NCBI RefSeq assembly: GCF_002943715.1
Contig: NZ_MQUA01000014.1
Span: forward strand, 124,001-188,000
Reading direction: 5' to 3'
DNA length: 64,000 nt
Source of the DNA: Polaribacter filamentus
GTDB lineage: Bacteria > Bacteroidota > Bacteroidia > Flavobacteriales > Flavobacteriaceae
This document shows positions 56,984-64,000 of this stretch, piece after piece. Both the position numbers and the translations under genes were made by a program. Under the pieces are notes generated by a model. That model was not told the origin of the DNA. It did no database searches and saw nothing but the letters and a program-made list of their open reading frames with translations. The first letter of the stretch is position 1. Each line of letters starts with the position of its first letter.

Positions 56984-57965
56984 ACCCGTTGTGCATTATA
57001 AATAGTTAAAAAAAGTTATTCATTTGACTATTAAAAGGCGTATATTTAATTGACAATCAATCGATTAAATACAATGAATAACTTTAGAGCAAATTACGAT
57101 AAAATTTTAGAAGTCTTAGCCACAATTACAGAAAAGGAACAATTTTTACGTCAAAACAGGAAACCAAAACTAAAAGACATTGAATTAATCGCTATGAATT
57201 TAACAGCAGAATATATGGGTATAGACAGTGAATGTCAGTTGTTTCGGGATATTCCAGAATATTTGTTTGCTAAAATAGAGCGATCAGTTTACAATAAACG
57301 GAAGCGAAAATTATTTTTTGCCATTGAATTTATAAGAACTCAACTCTCCAATAAGTTCACGGAGTTTGAAAACTATTATGTAGTAGATAGTATGCCTTTG
57401 GAGATTGTAAAACTCTCAAGAAGCGGGAGAAGTAAAGTTTGTAAGGAGTACTTTTATTCAGCCCCAAATAGAGGTTATTGTGCTAGTCAAAACATGTATT
57501 ATTATGGCTATAAAATACATGCTGTTTGTTCTATTGATGGCGTGTTTAAAAGTTTTGATATTAGCAAAGCTTCTGTACATGATATTCATTATTTAAAAGA
57601 CATTAAAAATCAGTTTAATAACTGTGTGGTTTTAGGGGACAAAGGATACCTAAGTGCGGACTATCAGTTAGATTTATTTGAGAGTAAACAAATTAAATTA
57701 GAAGTTCCAATGCGTAAAAATCAACAGAATTACAAAAAACAAACGTATATTTTTAGGAAGAAAAGAAAACGAATTGAGACCTTGTTTTCTCAACTTTGTG
57801 ACCAGTTTAAAATACGGAATAATTATGCGAAAACTTTTGAAGGTTTTAAGACAAGAATTCTCTCAAAATTAACAGCATTAACTATCATTCAATACATTAA
57901 CAAATTTGTCTTTAACAGGAATATAAACAATTTAAAAGTCAATATTGTTTAAATGCACAACGGGT
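56984..57965 (+). mobile_element. IS982-family element, copy 2
   Basis: 982 bp, ends ACCCGTTGTGCATT / AATGCACAACGGGT (perfect 14-bp inverted repeat). Opposite orientation to copy 1 at 21159. Confidence 0.94.
57074..57952 (+). CDS. IS982-family transposase (probably active copy)
   Basis: 292 residues from MNNFRANYDK. Same plan as copy 1, with the family-typical LGDKGYLS around the second catalytic Asp, plus VVDSMP and RIETLFSQL. Few residue differences between the two copies, indicating recent duplication. Confidence 0.95.
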   Translation: MNNFRANYDKILEVLATITEKEQFLRQNRKPKLKDIELIAMNLTAEYMGIDSECQLFRDIPEYLFAKIERSVYNKRKRKLFFAIEFIRTQLSNKFTEFENYYVVDSMPLEIVKLSRSGRSKVCKEYFYSAPNRGYCASQNMYYYGYKIHAVCSIDGVFKSFDISKASVHDIHYLKDIKNQFNNCVVLGDKGYLSADYQLDLFESKQIKLEVPMRKNQQNYKKQTYIFRKKRKRIETLFSQLCDQFKIRNNYAKTFEGFKTRILSKLTALTIIQYINKFVFNRNINNLKVNIV

Positions 57966-58280
57966 TATAATTAATTTACAATTAGGAGCGAATAACTTTT
58001 TAAATATTTACCTAACTAAACAAAATAATTTTACTGATAGTATTGGTTTATGGGATGCTACACAAATGGGAGAAAATGGCTAGTTTTACTATATAAAATG
58101 GAATTTAAAACTACAATTATTAAACACTTAATTCTTTTTTGTTGTTTTCTTTAAAAAAAATGCAAATTTTTAGGGTATTTTTTTTGTTTTTCTGTCTTAT
58201 ATAATAAATCGGTTCTCTCTTTTTACTTAAGTAAGACCCAATTAAACACATTTCAGATTTATTAACTAAATAATTTATTT

Positions 58281-61151
58281 ATGAAACTAAATAACATTTT
58301 AAAAAATTTAATGTTTTCTTTTTTGTTTTTGCTGTCATTAACAATGGCAGCTCAAACTATTAAAGGAAAAGTAACAGACGCTTCAGGTGGTACTTTACCA
58401 TACATGAATGTAGTTCAAAAGGGAACTACAAACGGAACGGTTACCGATGATAACGGTGAATTTACCATAACGGTAAAAAGTTTACCAACAAAGTTAGTGA
58501 TTTCTTCTATGGGTTTTATGACCAAAGAAATAACGGTTACAAACACTACTTATGTAACAATCGTTGTAAGTGAGGACAACGCACTAGATGAGGTTGTTGT
58601 TATTGGGTCTAGAAATCCAAATAGAACAGCGATAGACTCTCCTGTGCCAATTGATATTGTAGATATTAAGGAATTAATAGCAACGTCTCCACAAGTAAAT
58701 TTAAATCAGATTTTAAATTTTGTGGCTCCTTCATTTACCTCTAATACACAAACCATTTCTGATGGTACAGACCACGTAGATCCTGCAGCTTTAAGAGGTT
58801 TAGGGCCAGATCAAGTATTGGTGTTAATTAACGGAAAAAGAAGACACACCTCTTCTTTGGTAAACGTAAACGGTACTTTTGGTAGAGGTTCTGTGGGAAC
58901 GGATTTAAACTCAATCCCTGCAGCTTCTATTAAAAGAATTGAAGTTTTAAGAGATGGTGCTGCTGCACAATATGGTTCTGATGCCATTGCTGGGGTAATT
59001 AACATTGTATTAAATGAAACTGTAAACGAGTTGTTATTTAATGTTACTACTGGTGGTCATTTTAGTAAAAACTCTAACGGACAAACTGGGGGTGTAGATG
59101 GTGAAACTATTAATATTAGCGCTAATTATGGTTTGCCTTTAGGTAAAAATGGAGGGTTAATTAACTTTACCGGAGATTTTGATTATAGAGAAGACTATAA
59201 CAGAATGAAAGAATGGGAAGGAAGTATTTTTAATTTGTACAACACCGTAGAAAGATTTGCAAATAATGATGGTTATGATTTGTCTAAATTATTAGATAAT
59301 GATGTTAACGACGTTATACAGTATGCAAATTCAGCAGGTATCAATTTAAATGGTGCTAGCACAAAAGCTGATTTACGAACTATTTTATCTGGTGATAATA
59401 CTTCTGCAGAATTAACAGCTAGAGGTTTAGATAGAGCAGATTTTAATATGAGAGTAGGACAATCTCAAGTGCGTGGTGGTCGATTTTTTGTAAATCTTAA
59501 ATTACCTTTAGATGATAATGGTACAGAATTGTACTCTTTTGCTGGTTTAAGCTCTAGAACTGGTAATTCTGCTGGTTTTTACAGACTTCCAAACCAAAGC
59601 AGAACTTATACTCCTGCTTATATGAATGGTTTTTTACCAGAAATTAACTCTACCATTACAGACAAATCTGTTTCTATGGGGATTAAAGGTATTGTAGGTG
59701 ATGCTTGGAATATAGATTTTTCTAATACTTACGGTAAAAACTCTTTCTTATATACTATTGGTAATACGTTTAATGCATCACAACAAAATGCATCACCAGC
59801 TACTTTTGATGCAGGTGGATTTTCTTTTATGCAAAATACTATCAATTTAGATATCAATAAATTTTATGAAGATACTTTTCAAGGATTAAACGTTGCCTTT
59901 GGATCTGAATATAGATTAGAAAACTATGAAATTATTTCTGGTGAAGAGAGTTCTTATGCACAATATACCGCAGCTGGTGAAGTAATTAAATTGCCAACTC
60001 AATCACCATCTGTAGACTTCTTTGGAAGCGGAAGACCAGGTGGTTCTCAAGTGTTTCCTGGCTTTAGCCCTGCAAACGAGTTGTCGAGAGGTAGAAGTAG
60101 TGTAGCAGGTTATATAGATTTAGATGCAACATTATCTGATGCATTTTCTGCAACATTTGCAACACGTTTTGAAAACTATTCAGATTTTGGTTCTACCTTA
60201 AACTTTAAACTAGCAGGTATTTATAAAGCTTCAGAAAATTTTAGATTAAGAGGTTCTTTTAACACTGGTTTTAGAGCACCATCTCTACAACAATTAAACT
60301 TTAACTCTACGTCAACTATTTTTCAAGATGGTATCCCTGTAGAAGTTGGTACTTTTTCTAATGATAGTAGAGCTGCAAAATTACTAGGGATTCCTCAATT
60401 AAAAGAAGAAAAATCTAGAAGTTTTAGTACTGGTTTTACGGCTAAATTACCTGAGTCTAACATTACTTTATCTTTAGATGGATTTTTAATAAATATAGAT
60501 GATAGAGTAGTTTATACAGGTCAATTTAAAGGTCCAGGAACAGGCACTGAATTAGACAACTTGTTGTCTCAAGCAAATGCATCTGCAGCGTCTTTCTTTG
60601 CTAATGCAATAGATACACGTTCTAGAGGGATAGATTTAGTAATTACCCACAAAGCAGATATAGGTTCTGGCTCTAGACTTACAACAGACTTAGCGGCAAC
60701 CTTATCTAAAACAGAACAAGTTGGTGCCATAAATTCTTCTGAAGTACTAAGAAATGCGGGTTTAGAGAGCACTTATTTTTCTGAAGATAGCAGAATTTTC
60801 TTAGAAGAAGCTGTGCCTAGAACAAAAATAAATTTAACCAATAACTTTACTACGGGTAAATTTAATATCTTTTTAAGAAACGTTTATTTTGGTGTAGTTT
60901 CTGAAGCAACAAATTCAGTAGCAAATCAACAAGATTTTGCTTCTAAAATAGTTACAGATTTATCTTTTGGTTACAAGGCTAGCGAAAGCTTAACGATGAC
61001 TATTGGGGCTAATAACTTATTAGATGTATATCCAGATAGAGCTATTCAAGCGAACAGAAGTGATGGTCGTTTTGATTGGTCTAGAAGATCTCAACAATTT
61101 GGTATTGGTGGTCGTTTCTTATTTGCAAGAGTAAGTTTAAACTTAAAATAA
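58281..61151 (+). CDS. TonB-dependent receptor
   Basis: 956 residues. Signal peptide MKLNNILKNLMFSFLFLLSL, then a carboxypeptidase-D regulatory-like domain (~25-105: IKGKVTDASGGTLPYMNVVQ), a plug domain (DQVLVLINGKRRH, SIPAASIKRIEVLRDGAAAQ, YGSDAIAGVINIVLN) and a beta-barrel ending in an aromatic/hydrophobic strand (FGIGGRFLFARVSLNLK). Imports a ligand across the outer membrane. There is no SusD partner beside it, so a polysaccharide utilisation role is not supported. The GAAAQYGSDAIAGVIN plug signature resembles siderophore/other small-ligand receptors. Ligand unknown. Confidence 0.94.
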   Translation: MKLNNILKNLMFSFLFLLSLTMAAQTIKGKVTDASGGTLPYMNVVQKGTTNGTVTDDNGEFTITVKSLPTKLVISSMGFMTKEITVTNTTYVTIVVSEDNALDEVVVIGSRNPNRTAIDSPVPIDIVDIKELIATSPQVNLNQILNFVAPSFTSNTQTISDGTDHVDPAALRGLGPDQVLVLINGKRRHTSSLVNVNGTFGRGSVGTDLNSIPAASIKRIEVLRDGAAAQYGSDAIAGVINIVLNETVNELLFNVTTGGHFSKNSNGQTGGVDGETINISANYGLPLGKNGGLINFTGDFDYREDYNRMKEWEGSIFNLYNTVERFANNDGYDLSKLLDNDVNDVIQYANSAGINLNGASTKADLRTILSGDNTSAELTARGLDRADFNMRVGQSQVRGGRFFVNLKLPLDDNGTELYSFAGLSSRTGNSAGFYRLPNQSRTYTPAYMNGFLPEINSTITDKSVSMGIKGIVGDAWNIDFSNTYGKNSFLYTIGNTFNASQQNASPATFDAGGFSFMQNTINLDINKFYEDTFQGLNVAFGSEYRLENYEIISGEESSYAQYTAAGEVIKLPTQSPSVDFFGSGRPGGSQVFPGFSPANELSRGRSSVAGYIDLDATLSDAFSATFATRFENYSDFGSTLNFKLAGIYKASENFRLRGSFNTGFRAPSLQQLNFNSTSTIFQDGIPVEVGTFSNDSRAAKLLGIPQLKEEKSRSFSTGFTAKLPESNITLSLDGFLINIDDRVVYTGQFKGPGTGTELDNLLSQANASAASFFANAIDTRSRGIDLVITHKADIGSGSRLTTDLAATLSKTEQVGAINSSEVLRNAGLESTYFSEDSRIFLEEAVPRTKINLTNNFTTGKFNIFLRNVYFGVVSEATNSVANQQDFASKIVTDLSFGYKASESLTMTIGANNLLDVYPDRAIQANRSDGRFDWSRRSQQFGIGGRFLFARVSLNLK

Positions 61152-61186
61152 TAACTACTCCTTTTTATTTTAAAAATAATTTTTTG

Positions 61187-61226
61187 AAAAGCTCTCAAAA
61201 GTACTTTACTTTTGAGAGCTTTTTTC
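61187..61226 (+). terminator. Terminator after the TonB-dependent receptor
   Basis: AAAAGCTCTCAAAAGTA / TACTTTTGAGAGCTTTT-type stem with T-run. Confidence 0.85.
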
Positions 61227-61241
61227 TAAAAAAAATTGATT

Positions 61242-62506
61242 ATGATTGCTATCAATAAAAATATCTTAGCCTTAAAACCTTCTGCTACTTTAGAGATTAA
61301 TCAAAAAGTAAAAGAATTAAAAAATAAAGGTAAAACTATTTTTCATTTAGGTTTTGGGCAATCGCCTTTTTCTGTTCACAAATCTATTGTTAAAAAACTT
61401 CGAAAATACGCTACTGTAAACACCTATCTTCCAACTTTAGGGTTGCCCGAATTAATAAATCAAATAGGCGTTTTTTTAAAAGAACATCAAGGCATTACGG
61501 ACACAAATAGAGCTGTTTATATTGGTCCAGGGAGTAAAGAACTTCTGTAGCAAACGATACTTTTATTAGAAGGTGTTTTTCTGATTCCGAAAGGAAGTTG
61601 GGTAAGTTACGGCCCACAAATACAAGCAAAAGGAAGCCGTTTTAAAATACTTTCTACAGATTTTGAAAATGATTTTAAATTAAAAGCTACAGATTTAGAT
61701 GCTTTTTGTAAAATGGACACCTCAAAACAAAAAACTTTGATTTTAAATTCACCCAATAACCCAACAGGAGCTGTTTATACAGCACAAGAATTAACAGAAA
61801 TTGCTGCTATTTGTAAAAAATATGGCGTTATTGTTTTGTCTGATGAAATTTATTCTCAACTAAATTTCAACGCAAATTACAGCCCTAGTATTTGTACATA
61901 TTACCCTGAAAAAACGATTGTTTTTGGCGGGCTAAGTAAAGTGTTTTCTGCTGGTGGTTATAGATTAGGATTTATGTCTTTACCAAAAGAATTTAACTAT
62001 TTAGAAACAAGTTTTAAAGCATTGTTTAGTGAAACTTTTAGTAGTGTTTCATCACCAATACAATATGCGGCAATAAAGGCTTTTAAAATGGATATAAAAT
62101 TGCAATTGTATGTTGAACAGCAGTCTGAAATTTTAAAAAATATTGCTGCCTTTGTGAAAACCGAATTAGAACTGGCACAGGTTAGTTGCACAAAAGCACA
62201 AGGGGGTTTTATATGATGATTGGTTTTGAAAAACATAAAAAGCAACTTAAAAAATTAGGCTTTTTAACAAGTAAGCAATTAGCAGATTATTTATTAGACA
62301 CTTATAGCGCGGCATTATTACCAGCTTCCGATTTTTATTTTAATAAGGATGAGTTTTGGTTTCGATTGGCATTTGTAGATTTTAATGAAAAAAAAACGCT
62401 TAAAAAAAACAGCCAATTAAATTTTGATAAATCGTTTGTAAAAAAGAATTGTCCAAATGTATTTTATGGGGTAGAAAAGCTAAAAGAGTTTGCTTTTACT
62501 CTTTAA
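61242..62506 (+). pseudogene. Class I/II aminotransferase, one nonsense codon and one frameshift
   Basis: From ATG 61242 (MIAINKNILALKPSATLEIN) the frame is that of a PLP-dependent aminotransferase. TAG at 61548-61550 interrupts it within GPGSKELL/QTILLLEG, and a one-base loss near 62208 (in the TTTT after GGGGG) shifts the last 98 codons. Intact elsewhere: NSPNNPTGAVYTAQEL, VLSDEIYSQL, and the PLP Lys in GGLSKVFSAGGYRLGFMS. The restored length (about 420) is normal. It may once have served with an amino-acid pathway. The 3' end overlaps lpxH on the other strand by 11 bp. Confidence 0.88.
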
Positions 62507-63263
62507 AAGAAACTACGTTAAATTTATTTTCTACATACTCGCCATACGTAAAATACTGAATCCAATCGCCTAAATTTATATACGTAGAATTCTGTTGTAA
62601 TTTAATTTCTAAAGGTAAGTGTCTGTGACCAAACACAAAATAATCATAGTGTTTTTCTGTGAGTTTTTGTTTACAATATAAAATGAGCCACTCGTTTTCT
62701 TCGCCTAAAAATTTAGCATCTTCATCCCCAGAAATAAGTTTGTTTTTAACAGACATATACTGCCCTAATTTTACGCCCAAATCCGGGTGAAGCCATCTAA
62801 ACAACCATTTAAATAAAGGAAATGTAAACACCTTTTTCATGCGTTTATAGCCTTTATCTCCAGGACCTAAACCATCACCATGACCAATTAAAAACTTTTT
62901 ATTGTTGATGAGAAACTCCTGTGGTTCGTGATATACAGTAATGTTTAGTTCTTTTTCAAAATAATCATGCATCCATAAATCATGGTTCCCAACAAAGAAA
63001 TAAATAGGAATTCCGGAATCTTTAATTTCTGCTAATTTTCCTAAAACACGCACAAATCCTTTAGGAACAACTGTTTCATATTCGAACCAAAAATCAAACA
63101 AATCACCCAATAAAAAAATAGCTTCTGCGTCTTTTTTAATTCCGTCTAACCAAGCAACAAACTTTTTTTCTCTGGGGAAACTTGCTGCCGCAGTTGGTGC
63201 TCCAAGATGTTGATCTGAAGCAAAATATACTTTTTTATTTTCTGATGTAGTTATTGTAATCAT
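62496..63263 (-). CDS. lpxH: UDP-2,3-diacylglucosamine diphosphatase
   Basis: 255-residue metallophosphoesterase in lipid A synthesis. Metal motifs: ASDQHLGAP, LLGDLFDFWFEYE, FVGNHDLWMHDYF, LIGHGDGLGPGD and FGHRHLPLE. The D-x-H, GD, GNHD, GH, GHRH series is complete. Membrane-peripheral, acts on UDP-2,3-diacylglucosamine. Start ATG 63261-63263. 15 bp after the S41 protease stop, so possibly co-transcribed with it. Confidence 0.93.
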   Translation of the reverse strand: MITITTSENKKVYFASDQHLGAPTAAASFPREKKFVAWLDGIKKDAEAIFLLGDLFDFWFEYETVVPKGFVRVLGKLAEIKDSGIPIYFFVGNHDLWMHDYFEKELNITVYHEPQEFLINNKKFLIGHGDGLGPGDKGYKRMKKVFTFPLFKWLFRWLHPDLGVKLGQYMSVKNKLISGDEDAKFLGEENEWLILYCKQKLTEKHYDYFVFGHRHLPLEIKLQQNSTYINLGDWIQYFTYGEYVENKFNVVSFKE

Positions 63264-63278
63264 TGGTGCAAAGAAAAG

Positions 63279-64000
63279 CTATTCCTTTTTACTTTCCAAC
63301 TCTAAAACCTTTTGTAACATTTTATCGTCTTCATGTATAATTCTATAAAAGCCAATATCACCAAAAAGAGCACTTGCAATAGATGCTTTTAAGTATTTTT
63401 TAATACCTTCTTGTGATTCAGAAGATAGCTTTGCCCATTTTTTTATGTTCGTTAAATAGCTATTTAAAACAGTGTTATCTTTATCAAAATCGGTAATAAA
63501 GCTATTTACAGTCCATTTTGATAATTTTTTACGGTTGTTATCTACGTACTCAAAAGCAAAATTATTTATTGAATTAAAATAGAAATTTGAGAGGTAAGAA
63601 GTTGTGTCTATAGCAACAAAAATATCAGGAATAATGCCACCTCCGCCGTATACTATTTTTCCTTTTGGAGTTTTGTATTGTAAAGAATCTACTACTTTAA
63701 TGCTGTCTCTGCTTAACAATTCTCCGCTTGCTATTCTTTTTTGATAATCTTTGTAATAGTTTCTTTTTTTGCCATTTGTATATGGTTTTTGAATAGAGCG
63801 CCCAGTAGGAGTGTAATATCTCGCCGTTGTTAAACGAACTGCCGAACCATCGCCTAAATCCATTTCTATTTGCACTAGACCTTTACCAAAAGAACGTCTT
63901 CCAATAATGGTTCCTTTATCATTGTCTTGCAAGGCTCCTGCCACAATTTCTGAGGCGGATGCAGAGTTTTCATCAATTAAAACATACAAACCACCTTTTT
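63279..64000 (-). CDS. S41-family C-terminal processing peptidase, 5'-truncated by the window edge
   Basis: The frame is open to base 64000, so the N-terminus and PDZ domain are outside. Visible is the C-terminal catalytic core: nucleophile Ser in [14 protein letters not shown] and general-base Lys in [12 protein letters not shown] (CtpA Ser/Lys dyad), followed by [16 protein letters not shown]. The tail (about 120 residues after this) is acidic/helical. Periplasmic tail-specific protease by family. Located upstream of lpxH. Confidence 0.9.
   Translation of the reverse strand, partial: KGGLYVLIDENSASASEIVAGALQDNDKGTIIGRRSFGKGLVQIEMDLGDGSAVRLTTARYYTPTGRSIQKPYTNGKKRNYYKDYQKRIASGELLSRDSIKVVDSLQYKTPKGKIVYGGGGIIPDIFVAIDTTSYLSNFYFNSINNFAFEYVDNNRKKLSKWTVNSFITDFDKDNTVLNSYLTNIKKWAKLSSESQEGIKKYLKASIASALFGDIGFYRIIHEDDKMLQKVLELESKKE

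Larger units (their letters stand above)
56847..58083 (+). pseudogene. Unrecognised ORF split by IS982 copy 2
   Basis: Left of the IS the frame reads KDEKFNLYAINMFFVEVCYN ... GIKSFKSGYLLD (56847-56983). Right of it NLQLGANNFLNIYLTKQNNF ... WDATQMGENG, stop 58081-58083. Removing the IS joins both into one open frame of about 85 codons. The family is not recognised. There is no start codon on the left within this open run (a TAA at 56844-56846 precedes it), so it was probably a fragment before the insertion. Confidence 0.45.

Noticed and set aside
58281..61151. Polysaccharide utilisation locus
   Set aside because: No SusD-like lipoprotein, glycoside hydrolase or regulator next to the TonB-dependent receptor.
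1..64000. tRNA, rRNA, prophage or defence island
   Set aside because: No cloverleaf-like sequence, rRNA block, phage structural gene or recognised defence gene was found on either strand by reading. A tRNAscan or DefenseFinder run could overturn this.

Overview
The window is chromosomal DNA from a member of the Flavobacteriaceae; Polaribacter or Tenacibaculum-like by general feel, but the genus is an inference. The basis is low GC, Bacteroidetes-type promoters (TTG/TTTG, about 18 nt, then TAnnTTTG), a T9SS type B C-terminal sorting domain, a type-B succinate dehydrogenase and flavobacterial neighbours such as glycogen-synthase-like protein/DUF4270/glmS and panC-panD-flippase. No rRNA, tRNA, CRISPR array or prophage was seen.

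Layout. 1-12 kb: partial alpha/beta hydrolase, a decayed sugar kinase, aminopeptidase P, a DEAD-box helicase, a frameshifted Asp-box (sortilin-like) exported protein, a DUF6973 protein and the sdhCAB operon. 12-14.2 kb: frameshifted pth, an XRE regulator remnant and a dead IS1595 copy. 14.8-20.5 kb: sugar MFS transporter, M13 metallopeptidase and prolyl oligopeptidase. 20.7-27.1 kb: a thioredoxin pseudogene, an IS982 copy, a broken T9SS surface protein with 14 near-identical repeats, and intact thioredoxin. 27.2-31.6 kb: a duplicated radA 3' end, azurin, radA, and an IS4-family element inside an antitoxin-like gene. 31.7-38.3 kb: flippase, panD, panC, glycogen-synthase-like protein, DUF4270 lipoprotein and glmS. 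38.6-44.6 kb: an unknown degraded ORF, a flavin-type oxidoreductase, MarC, DUF3109, a TonB-like protein, deoC, a hexapeptide acyltransferase and DUF1275. 44.6-55.6 kb: aldo/keto reductase, intact IS1595, pgk, holB, a small zinc-ribbon protein, ribE, pdxA, yceD-rpmF-fabH-accB-accC and an Lrp regulator. 55.8-64 kb: a dead IS1595-type transposase, a second IS982 inside another ORF, a TonB-dependent receptor, a broken aminotransferase, lpxH and a partial S41 protease.

How genes work together. Most intact genes are housekeeping: respiration (sdhCAB), pantothenate (panC, panD), fatty-acid initiation (fabH, accB, accC downstream of yceD-rpmF), amino-sugar supply (glmS) and lipid A (lpxH). The accessory layer is marked by decay: about a dozen pseudogenes, two IS982 copies, two IS1595 copies, one IS4-family element and one further dead transposase. 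Several lesions are single-base losses, two of them in A-runs, including one in the normally essential pth. This could be real decay or homopolymer under-calling.

I found no convincing new multi-gene system. The best leads are: (i) long imperfect palindromes built of degenerate short words between sdhA-sdhB and accB-accC; (ii) a recurrent intergenic RNA-like element in two copies; (iii) the repeat-homogenised surface protein lying between two thioredoxin copies beside an IS; (iv) -7 boxes almost touching start codons; (v) the degraded, unrecognised ORF at 38.6-39.1 kb.
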